From an uncultured Prevotella sp. (GTDB lineage: Bacteria > Bacteroidota > Bacteroidia > Bacteroidales > Bacteroidaceae), in assembly GCA_946055365.1 (NCBI GenBank), contig CAMGFM010000119.1, positions 1 through 5,138 on the forward strand: a stretch of 5,138 bases of DNA, written 5' to 3'. The notes below the pieces were generated by a model that was not told where the DNA came from, ran no database searches, and was given only the letters and a program-made list of their open reading frames with translations. This document shows, piece by piece, positions 1 through 4,808 of the stretch. Both the position numbers and the translations under genes were made by a program. How positions within the stretch are numbered: the stretch's first letter is position 1; each line of letters starts with the position of its first letter.

Positions 1-56
1 TAAACATATTCAGTAAAAGTGCAAAAAAAGTGTGAAGTAAAATCAGGCATAGTCAT

Positions 57-219
57 AAAGTGGCTCTTTTGTTATGTCAAGTGGCACTTTAGCAATCCTA
101 AAGTGCCACTTGAGAGCCATGAAGTGCCACTTTACAACCAAAAAGTGCCACTTTACAGCCAAGAAATGGCTCTTTGGCAAGCCAAAAGTGGCTATTGCCA
201 GCCAGACAGCGGCACCTTA
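57..219. repeat. Array of eight degenerate 13-bp palindromes, 21-22 nt period
   Basis: Eight units start at 57, 78, 100, 121, 142, 163, 185 and 206, so the steps are 21, 22, 21, 21, 21, 22 and 21 nt. The consensus is AAAGTG-S-CACTTT followed by A or G, an odd-length palindrome with one central base. Units 100, 121 and 142 have GCC at the centre; the other five have GGC. The 7-8-nt spacers are also partly alike, several being variants of CAGCCAA, so the whole 21-mer looks like a diverged tandem repeat. Units 185 and 206 are the most decayed. Units 78 and 100 together form a perfect 16-bp inverted repeat. The array lies downstream of the small minus-strand gene at 344-433. Its function is unknown; phased protein-binding sites or a selfish intergenic repeat are both possible. 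It does not have the repeat length or unrelated long spacers of a CRISPR array. Confidence 0.85.
77..113. repeat. Perfect 16-bp inverted repeat inside the array
   Basis: The arm TCAAGTGGCACTTTAG (77-92) is exactly complementary to CTAAAGTGCCACTTGA (98-113), with the 5-nt loop CAATC. The arms are two neighbouring array units in opposite orientation. In RNA this would be a very stable hairpin on either strand. Neither side is followed by a run of T, so it is not a standard intrinsic terminator, though it could stop 3' exonucleases or protect the 3' end of a transcript coming from the small gene at 344-433. Confidence 0.85.
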
Positions 220-309
220 CTAAACAGAAAAAGAGGGTGAGCCAATCAATGACTAATCCTCTTTCCTTTTTTATTCTCTATAAATAATTGTAAGTTTTGT
301 CTTTTTTAG

Positions 310-331
310 GACAGTCTGCCAAGAGACTGTC
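310..331. repeat. 8-bp hairpin next to the small gene's stop codon
   Basis: GACAGTCT (310-317) pairs perfectly with AGACTGTC (324-331) around a 6-nt loop, GCCAAG. It begins 12 nt past the stop codon of the minus-strand small ORF (344-346). On the minus strand the 3' side is CTAAAAAAGAC, not a T run. On the plus strand it is followed by the T-rich ACGTTGTTTTGTTT. It could be a weak terminator for plus-strand transcription entering from the left, or a 3'-end structure for the small transcript; the sequence does not decide between them. Confidence 0.6.
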
Positions 332-343
332 ACGTTGTTTTGT

Positions 344-433
344 TTACTTGGTGTCAATCTTGTGTCCAAGACTCACTGCCTGTGCTACTGTAATGGCAAG
401 AATTGCCAGAATCATCATTGTTACCATAATCAT
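344..433 (-). CDS. Small hydrophobic protein, 29 residues, probably membrane
   Basis: The ORF runs from ATG at 433 to TAA at 346-344 and encodes 29 residues. A second in-frame ATG at 427 is an alternative start. Residues 1-22 are almost entirely hydrophobic, with the core MILAILAITVAQAVSLGHK, followed by the short polar tail KIDTK; this is what a single-pass small membrane protein looks like. A purine-rich AGAAAGG lies 4 nt before the first ATG, and an in-frame stop lies six codons upstream (449-451), so the ORF is closed at its start. A textbook Bacteroidota promoter is located about 125 nt upstream on the same strand. No family is recognised and no function is proposed. The promoter, ribosome site, composition and clean ends support it; being only 29 codons long is the main reason for doubt. 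Confidence 0.55.
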   Translation of the reverse strand: MIMVTMMILAILAITVAQAVSLGHKIDTK

Positions 434-559
434 TTTTCCTTTCTTCTCTTAATTTGTTATCCTAAATATCCTGAATCATTAGCGTCAGGCCGCACTATGA
501 CGATACATCCATGCCCATCTGACACCTCAGATATAGCCTGCGCTGTCTTTCTTTTTGAC
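434..559 (-). promoter_or_regulatory. Leader of the small-protein transcript with hairpins
   Basis: The predicted transcript starts near 556-559 and has about 125 nt before the ATG at 433. The leader contains a 6-bp hairpin, ATCTGA with TCAGAT around 4 nt (517-532), and a second possible stem of CGTCA with TGACG (483-487 and 498-502) with a 10-nt loop. It also carries two very short ATG-initiated frames, MGMDVSS (518-495) and a five-codon one starting MIQDI. The leader is long relative to the 90-nt gene. A structured regulatory leader is possible, but nothing here matches a riboswitch class that I know. Confidence 0.35.
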
Positions 560-563
560 GATG

Positions 564-595
564 CAAAGATATAAACGGGAAATTGTGTACGCAAA
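564..595 (-). promoter_or_regulatory. Bacteroidota-type promoter for the small-protein gene
   Basis: Read on the minus strand, TTTG (595-592) is followed by exactly 20 nt and then TATCTTTG (571-564), continuing as CATCG. This matches the Bacteroidota housekeeping promoter consensus (TTTG at -33, about 19-21 nt, TAnnTTTG at -7) at every fixed base. The expected start of transcription is a few bases further, near 556-559. The next gene in that direction is the 29-residue ORF at 433-344. Confidence 0.8.
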
Positions 596-633
596 CAATT
601 AACTAAAAACTTATGCTCTTTCAACTTATTTGT

Positions 634-655
634 TGACAAACATCAAAATTTGTCA
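634..655. promoter_or_regulatory. 7-bp inverted repeat, possible operator
   Basis: TGACAAA (634-640) and TTTGTCA (649-655) are perfect inverted copies with an 8-nt spacer, giving a centre-to-centre distance of 15 nt. They lie about 40 nt upstream of the -33 element of the minus-strand promoter and about 120 nt upstream of the plus-strand -7 box, between the two divergent transcripts. An operator for a dimeric regulator fits the geometry and position, but an A/T-rich region can produce such a repeat by chance, and no regulator gene is in the window. Confidence 0.3.
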
Positions 656-773
656 CCTCCTTCTGCGCCTTTTCACCCACATGCATGCCCGTCTGTGAGC
701 AGCTTATTGCGGCGTATTTGAGTCTTTTAGGAAAATTTGCACTTAAATGCCTATATTTTCATTTTGTATTTTG

Positions 774-781
774 TATCTTTG
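774..781 (+). promoter_or_regulatory. Bacteroidota -7 box for the membrane protein-pepD operon
   Basis: TATCTTTG (774-781), followed by CACAAAG, matches TAnnTTTG completely and is nearly identical to the opposing promoter at 571-564 (both read TATCTTTGCA). No TTTG lies at the usual 19-21 nt upstream; the nearest, at 736-739, is too far. The -33 element is therefore weak or degenerate, which may mean lower or regulated activity. The expected transcript start is near 786-789, leaving a leader of roughly 185 nt before the GTG at 974. Confidence 0.6.
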
Positions 782-790
782 CACAAAGAC

Positions 791-891
791 ATGACACACC
801 CCGCACCTCACGCGCAGGCGCGCCAACAATGACACACTGCACCCCGAGCCTCACGCATGTCTGCATCATGCCAGTAAAAACGATACGGTGA
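791..891 (+). other. Two overlapping leader mini-ORFs (ATGA junction)
   Basis: Just behind the predicted transcript start, ATG at 791 opens a 13-codon frame, MTHPAPHAQARQQ, ending at TGA 830-832. A second ATG at 829-831 overlaps that stop in an ATGA junction and opens a 20-codon frame beginning MTHCTPSLTHV and ending at TGA 889-891. The DNA around both starts is an imperfect direct repeat (ATGACACAC ... CCTCACGC, offset 38 nt), so both begin MTH. They may be translated leader peptides or only a by-product of the duplication. No ribosome-binding site is obvious for the first. Confidence 0.25.
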
Positions 892-973
892 GAACCACAC
901 CCGCAAGATCAGACCATGCCAACGTCTCTCAAGCGAGGAGACAATACCAAGGACACAACAACAGAATCAAACA

Positions 974-1963
974 GTGGAACTCAAAAAAAATATAAACAAC
1001 ATCCTGAACATCTGCATGTCAGTCACCTTTGGCGGACTTATACTCTACTGGATGTACCGCGGCTTTGACTTCGGCCGCCTGCGGCAGGTGCTGCTGCACG
1101 AGATGAACTGGACATGGATGCTGCTGTCATTCCCATTCGGCATCTCGGCACAGCTGTTCAGAGGCTGGCGATGGCGGCTGTCGCTGGAGCCCATGGGCGA
1201 AAGCCCTCGCCTCACGACAAGTGTCAACGCCGTGTTTCTGTCTTACGCCTCAAGCCTCGTGGTGCCGCGCATAGGCGAGTTTCTGAGATGCGGAGTGCTG
1301 AAACGATATGACAGCGTGACATTCTCAAAGGCACTCGGCACGGTGGTGGTGGAGCGCGCCATAGACTCATTGCTCATAATGACGGTCACAGCACTCACGC
1401 TGATCATGCAGATAAGGGTCTTTGACACATTCTTTGAGCAGACAGGCACCAACCTGCACTCCACTCTCTCGCGCTTCACGCCTGCCGGCTATGCCGTGAC
1501 GGCACTGTGCGCAGCGGCAGCCTGCATCATGGCATGGATAGTGATGAGACGCTTCGCCATATATAATAAGGTGCTGACCACATTCAAGGGCATCTGGCAA
1601 GGCATAATGTCTGTGCGCCAACTGCGAAACGTGCCTCTCTACGTGGCGTTGACGCTCGGTATATGGATGAGCTACTTCCTCCACTACTACCTGACGTTCT
1701 TCTGCTTTGAGTCAACATGCGGTCTCGGCATCGACTGTGCGCTCGTGACATTCATCGTGGGCAGCATAGCGGTCATCGTGCCGACTCCCAACGGGGCTGG
1801 ACCATGGCACTTCGCCGTGAAAACAATGCTCATACTATACGGAGTGGCAGACAACGACGCGCTCAACTTCGTGCTTATCGTACACTCAATACAGACTCTG
1901 CTCGTCGTGGGGCTGGGTCTCTACTCGTGCATGGCTCTGGCCATGACATCCAAACGCACATGA
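974..1963 (+). CDS. Lysylphosphatidylglycerol synthase TM-region family membrane protein (UPF0104)
   Basis: This is a polytopic inner-membrane protein of 329 residues, the usual size for stand-alone members of the family (related to the flippase/synthase membrane half of MprF). Visible hydrophobic segments lie at about 13-28, 46-62, 84-97, 130-147, 171-191, 221-245, 253-270 and 296-324. Family hallmarks are PRIGEFLR at 98-105 (E102, R105), VVVERAIDSL at 124-133 (E127, R128, D131) and the late loop PTPNGAGPWH at 270-279. There is no C-terminal soluble transferase domain, so synthesis of lysyl-PG by itself is unlikely; lipid or glycolipid translocation is a guess from the family. Translation starts at GTG (974): the frame is open back to 878 but has no ATG upstream, and starting at the internal ATG (Met15) would cut the first membrane segment. 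It is first in a probable operon with pepD, 82 nt downstream, and its substrate is unknown. Confidence 0.88.
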   Translation: MELKKNINNILNICMSVTFGGLILYWMYRGFDFGRLRQVLLHEMNWTWMLLSFPFGISAQLFRGWRWRLSLEPMGESPRLTTSVNAVFLSYASSLVVPRIGEFLRCGVLKRYDSVTFSKALGTVVVERAIDSLLIMTVTALTLIMQIRVFDTFFEQTGTNLHSTLSRFTPAGYAVTALCAAAACIMAWIVMRRFAIYNKVLTTFKGIWQGIMSVRQLRNVPLYVALTLGIWMSYFLHYYLTFFCFESTCGLGIDCALVTFIVGSIAVIVPTPNGAGPWHFAVKTMLILYGVADNDALNFVLIVHSIQTLLVVGLGLYSCMALAMTSKRT

Positions 1964-2045
1964 CAAGACAAGGGTGAAGACCGCACGTAAGAGTCAACGC
2001 CCACTCTCAAGACAGAATACTAACCAAACAATAACAGAAAAGAAT

Positions 2046-3503
2046 ATGAGCGAAATCAGAAATCTCAACCCCGAGTGCGTATGGCGCAACTTTGACGCAC
2101 TCACACAAGTGCCGCGCCCATCAGGACACCTGCAAAAGGTGCAGCAATTTTTGCTTGACTTCGCAGCCAAGGCGGGCGTGGAGGCTTTCCAAGACCCTGC
2201 CGGAAACATCATAATGCGCAAGCCGGCATCTCCTGGCATGGAAAACAGAAAGGGCGTGATACTTCAGGCACACATGGACATGGTGCCGCAGAAGAGCAAG
2301 GACAGCACACACAACTTTGAGACTGACCCTATACAGACATACATCGACGGCGAATGGGTGAAAGCCAAAGGCACCACGCTCGGCGCAGACAACGGCATAG
2401 GCGTGGCGGCCATCATGGCTGTCATGGAAGACCACTCTCTCAAGCACGGACCCGTTGAAGGACTTATCACAGCCGACGAGGAGACAGGCATGTTTGGCGC
2501 AAACGACCTGCCCGAAAACATGCTTCAGGGCGACATACTGCTCAATCTTGACTCGGAGACGTGGGGCAAGTTTGTCATAGGCTCTGCCGGAGGCATAGAC
2601 ATCGACTGTTCTCTCGACTACAACGACACCGACACCGACCCAGAGGACGCTGCCGTGAAGGTGACACTCAAAGGTCTCAAAGGCGGACACTCGGGTCTTG
2701 AAATTCACATCGGCAGAGGCAATGCCAATAAGCTCATGGCACGCTTCGTGCATGAGGCCGTGTCGGAGTATGAGGCACGCCTGGCAACATGGCACGGCGG
2801 CAACATGCGCAACGCGATACCTTTTGAGTGTGAGGTGGTGCTGACCCTGCCAAAGGAAAACGTGCAGCCGCTCAAGGAATCTGTGGCACAGTGGCAAGAA
2901 CTCTTCAACCGCGAATACCGCACTATCGAAGAGAACATCACATTTACGGCCACTGACGTGGAGACACCCAAGAAAGAGCTGCCCGAGGAGATACAGGACA
3001 GCCTGCTCAACGCCATCTATGGATGCCACAACGGCGTTTTGCGCATGATACCTGTATTCCCGACAGTGGTGGAGACTTCCAGCAACCTCGCAATAGTGGA
3101 CATTGCCGACGGACATGCGTCGGTGAAAGTGCTGGCACGCTCTGCCAACGAGTCAATGAAAGACTATGTGGCCACCACGGTGGAGAGAGTGTTTGCCATG
3201 GCCGGCATGAAAGTGGAGCTTAGCGGCAGCTACGGCGGCTGGGACCCCAACACCGACAGCGAAACTCTGCATCTGCTTGAGCGCAACTACAAGGAGCTGT
3301 TTGGCGAGGATGCCATTGAGCAGGTAGACCACGCAGGTCTCGAATGCTCAGTGATACTCGGCAAGTATCCGCACCTCGACGTGGTGTCGCTGGGGCCCAC
3401 CATGCGCTCGCCGCACACCACTAACGAGCGTTGCTACATACCCACAGTGGCACCGTTCTGGCAGTTGCTCACAAAGACACTGGCAGACATGCCTGTCAAA
3501 TAA
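2046..3503 (+). CDS. pepD: Aminoacyl-histidine dipeptidase (Xaa-His dipeptidase), M20C
   Basis: This is a cytosolic two-metal dipeptidase that hydrolyses Xaa-His and other unspecific dipeptides in peptide turnover. From the ATG at 2046 it has 485 residues, the same as E. coli PepD. The frame extends upstream to a GTG at 1974, but those 24 residues are low-complexity and not family-like, while MSEIRNLNPECVWRNF is the typical start, preceded by A-rich AACAGAAAAGA. All metal and catalytic residues of the family are in place: H76-x-D78 in AHMD, bridging D115 in TLGADNGIG, E145-E146 in DEET, D169 in NLDSE and H457 in MRSPHTTNE. The lid/dimerisation domain lies at about 185-380 and includes the substrate-side GGHSG with H215. 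There is no signal peptide. It is 82 nt behind the membrane-protein gene with no TAnnTTTG box between them, so co-transcription is likely, and it is followed by a strong terminator. There is no sign of truncation. Confidence 0.96.
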   Translation: MSEIRNLNPECVWRNFDALTQVPRPSGHLQKVQQFLLDFAAKAGVEAFQDPAGNIIMRKPASPGMENRKGVILQAHMDMVPQKSKDSTHNFETDPIQTYIDGEWVKAKGTTLGADNGIGVAAIMAVMEDHSLKHGPVEGLITADEETGMFGANDLPENMLQGDILLNLDSETWGKFVIGSAGGIDIDCSLDYNDTDTDPEDAAVKVTLKGLKGGHSGLEIHIGRGNANKLMARFVHEAVSEYEARLATWHGGNMRNAIPFECEVVLTLPKENVQPLKESVAQWQELFNREYRTIEENITFTATDVETPKKELPEEIQDSLLNAIYGCHNGVLRMIPVFPTVVETSSNLAIVDIADGHASVKVLARSANESMKDYVATTVERVFAMAGMKVELSGSYGGWDPNTDSETLHLLERNYKELFGEDAIEQVDHAGLECSVILGKYPHLDVVSLGPTMRSPHTTNERCYIPTVAPFWQLLTKTLADMPVK

Positions 3504-3809
3504 GGATGCACAAGTATCTTACATAATTCATAAATTTAAATTTAGAGTTTCGGAGCCTCTCGTGCGTGACGCATGGGAGGCTCTTTTGCGTTGTTGACGA
3601 GAGACAATGCGCAACCCCAAAACGGTCATTAGGACCTTATGCGCAAACAAACTGGTGTCTTAGGCATGACAAAGCGGCTCTTTAGCCTCTCTAAAGTGCC
3701 GTTTTAGGATAGCTAAAGTGCCGCTTTATAGAGGCCAAAGTAGCTCTTTGCGATAGCCAAAGAAAACGCCTGCCAACGCCAAAGAGCCGCCTTAGCCTGT
3801 CACAAAGGC
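3504..3809. other. Convergent intergenic region
   Basis: About 306 nt separate the 3' ends of pepD (plus) and aguB (minus). The stretch holds the pepD terminator (3553-3587), a spacer with the direct repeat ATGCGCAA (3607-3614 and 3639-3646), and the second palindrome array. No gene is supported; an 18-codon frame from the ATG at 3607 has no visible ribosome site or promoter. Confidence 0.7.
3553..3587 (+). terminator. Rho-independent terminator of the pepD operon
   Basis: GAGCCTC (3553-3559) pairs with GAGGCTC (3577-3583). The stem continues inwards through a T-G wobble and then CGTGCG with CGCATG (one G-T wobble), giving about 14 consecutive pairs around a TGA loop, followed by TTTT at 3584-3587. 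It starts 50 nt after the pepD stop codon. The T run is short, but the stem is long and G/C-rich. Confidence 0.88.
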
Positions 3810-3817
3810 TCAGTCAG
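3671..3817. repeat. Second palindrome array, exact 22-nt period, reaching aguB stop
   Basis: Units of the same AAAG-N-G-S-C-N-CTTT family start at 3671, 3693, 3715, 3737, 3759 and 3781, each exactly 22 nt apart. A decayed AAAG unit at 3804 is 23 nt further and overlaps the aguB stop codon (3810-3812). The units at 3671, 3693, 3715 and 3737 are recognisable palindromes; 3759 has lost its right half but keeps the spacing. Spacers of 8 nt end in CT or CC, and two contain GATAGC. Units 3671 and 3693 face each other as an imperfect 15-position stem (one mismatch, one G-T wobble) with a 5-nt loop. Sequence similarity to the array at 57-219 shows a dispersed repeat family rather than a local duplication. 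Its function is unknown. Confidence 0.82.
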
Positions 3818-4694
3818 CAAACCGCCTTAGTATGTCGTCATACATGTCTATGCGTCTGTCGCGCAGGAAAGGCCACCAGCGTCTCACGCTCTCGCTGCGC
3901 GCAAGGTCTATCTCCACCACCGCGCTGTCCTCACAATCTGCCGACGAGCGGTAAAGCACCTCTCCCTGCGGACCCACCACCATTGACGAGCCCCAGAAAG
4001 TGATGCCCTCTGTCTGTCCGCTGGGGTCTGGCTCAAAGCCAACCCTGTTTACCGACACCACGGGAAGCCCGTTTGCCACGGCGTGACCGCGCTGCACTGT
4101 GGTCCATGCCTCACGTTGACGCTGCTGTTCGTCGGGGGTGTCTGAGGCGGCATAGCCTATGGCAGTGGGATAAATGAGCAGTTCGGCACCATGCAATGCC
4201 ATGATACGAGCCGCTTCGGGATACCACTGATCCCAGCACACAAGCACTCCTATGCGTCCGAGGCTTGTGTCTATGGGACGGAAGCCGAGGTCGCCAGGGG
4301 TGAAGTAAAACTTCTCATAATAGGCAGGGTCGTCGGGTATGTGCATCTTGCGGTAACGCCCTGCTATGCTGCCGTCCTTGTCGATGACCACGGCGGTGTT
4401 GTGGTAGAGTCCCGGCGCACGCCGCTCAAAGAGAGAGGTGACTATCACCACCCCACACTCCTTTGCCAGTTTGCCAAACAGCTCTGTGGAAGGACCCGGG
4501 ATGAGCTCTGCGAGGTCAAAATTGTCTACATCCTCCACCTGACAGAAATAAAGGGAGTTGTGAAGCTCCTGCAACACTATGAGTTGTGCGCCCTCGGCAG
4601 CGAGCCGCCTCACTCCGTCGGCAAGACGGCGCACGTTGTCTTTGCTGTCAGCAACGTTGTGTTGCTGAAGATAGGCTACTTTGAGTCTTTTCAC
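3810..4694 (-). CDS. aguB: N-carbamoylputrescine amidase
   Basis: AguB hydrolyses N-carbamoylputrescine to putrescine, CO2 and ammonia, the last step of the agmatine deiminase route to putrescine, in the cytoplasm. The protein has 294 residues, normal for the family. It is a single carbon-nitrogen hydrolase (nitrilase) domain with the Glu-Lys-Cys triad visible: E43 in VLQELHN, K116 in YRKMHIPDD and C153 in VCWDQWYPEA. The N-terminal KVAYLQQHN, the EGITFWGSS segment and the C-terminal RRWWPFLRDRRID region are characteristic of plant and bacterial N-carbamoylputrescine amidases rather than generic nitrilases. The start is GTG at 4694: the upstream frame reaches a stop at 4719-4721 without an ATG, and MKRLKVAYLQQ is the expected N-terminus. 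No Shine-Dalgarno is visible. It follows aguA by 114 nt on the same strand with no promoter between them, so they probably form one operon. Its stop codon touches the second palindrome array. Confidence 0.96.
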   Translation of the reverse strand: MKRLKVAYLQQHNVADSKDNVRRLADGVRRLAAEGAQLIVLQELHNSLYFCQVEDVDNFDLAELIPGPSTELFGKLAKECGVVIVTSLFERRAPGLYHNTAVVIDKDGSIAGRYRKMHIPDDPAYYEKFYFTPGDLGFRPIDTSLGRIGVLVCWDQWYPEAARIMALHGAELLIYPTAIGYAASDTPDEQQRQREAWTTVQRGHAVANGLPVVSVNRVGFEPDPSGQTEGITFWGSSMVVGPQGEVLYRSSADCEDSAVVEIDLARSESVRRWWPFLRDRRIDMYDDILRRFAD

Positions 4695-4808
4695 TGTATA
4701 GAATGTTGTTTTGTTGTATTAAAATCGGGTGTGAGCCGACGCTTTTCATCACGTCCGCGACGGCATTGTCGCCATTAAGAAGCGGTCACCACCCTTTCGG
4801 CGGCAGCC
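4695..4808 (-). other. 114-nt aguA-aguB spacer
   Basis: The spacer is G/C-rich next to aguA and A/T-rich before the aguB GTG (ACAACAAAACAACATTC). I see no TAnnTTTG promoter, no terminator hairpin with a T run and no credible ORF. Read-through from aguA into aguB is the simplest reading, although 114 nt is long for a tightly coupled gene pair. Confidence 0.5.

Larger units (their letters stand above)
1..343. other. Gene-free left flank with palindrome array and hairpin
   Basis: I find no supportable protein gene here. The stretch holds A-rich sequence with AAAG-containing remnants (1-56), the palindrome array (57-219), an A/T-rich segment (about 240-309) without a recognisable promoter of the TAnnTTTG type, and the hairpin at 310-331. 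A GTG-initiated open frame at 19-240 is an artefact of the repeat: a 21-nt unit equals seven codons, so one frame stays open and gives near-repeats such as KVPLYNQ/KVPLYSQ. Two of the unit spacings are 22 nt and break that register. Confidence 0.7.
434..973. other. Divergent intergenic region with two opposite promoters
   Basis: This 540-nt stretch separates the minus-strand small gene from the plus-strand membrane-protein operon. It contains the minus promoter (564-595), an inverted repeat (634-655), the plus promoter (774-781) and two leaders. The open frames at 457-639 (minus) and 685-891 (plus) each contain a predicted promoter inside the frame and show no family resemblance, so they are not called as genes. 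Confidence 0.65.

Noticed and set aside
57..219. CRISPR array
   Set aside because: Units are short (about 13-14 nt), degenerate and palindromic, with spacers of only 7-8 nt that resemble each other; no cas genes are present in the window.
19..240. 73-codon open frame on the plus strand with heptad-like protein repeats
   Set aside because: It coincides with the palindrome array. A 21-nt unit leaves one frame open and repeats every seven residues; 22-nt steps break the register, there is a GTG start with no ribosome site, and no promoter is seen.
335..574. 79-codon plus-strand frame
   Set aside because: Cys/His-rich reading of the antisense of the small minus-strand gene, its leader and promoter; no family resemblance or ribosome site.
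633..638. TTGACA resembling a sigma70 -35 box
   Set aside because: Bacteroidota use TTTG/TAnnTTTG promoters, and no matching -10 is found at 17 nt; it is part of the inverted repeat.
457..639. 60-codon minus-strand frame
   Set aside because: The strong promoter (564-595) lies inside it, so its first half would be upstream of the predicted transcript start; no in-frame ATG remains after that point.
685..891. 68-codon plus-strand frame
   Set aside because: The TATCTTTG box at 774-781 falls inside the frame, and the sequence shows no domain. Only its 3' part, as the 20-codon leader frame, is kept as a weak possibility.
1974..2045. 24-residue N-terminal extension of PepD from GTG at 1974
   Set aside because: Polar low-complexity sequence absent from the family; starting at 2046 gives exactly the usual 485 residues and the typical N-terminus.
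2121..3116. 331-codon open frame antisense to pepD
   Set aside because: Shadow of the G/C-biased third positions of pepD. The translation is rich in His, Val and Cys with no motif, while pepD on the other strand has all its catalytic residues.
4191..4778. 195-codon plus-strand frame over aguB
   Set aside because: Antisense shadow of aguB; the aguB frame shows the full nitrilase triad and family length.
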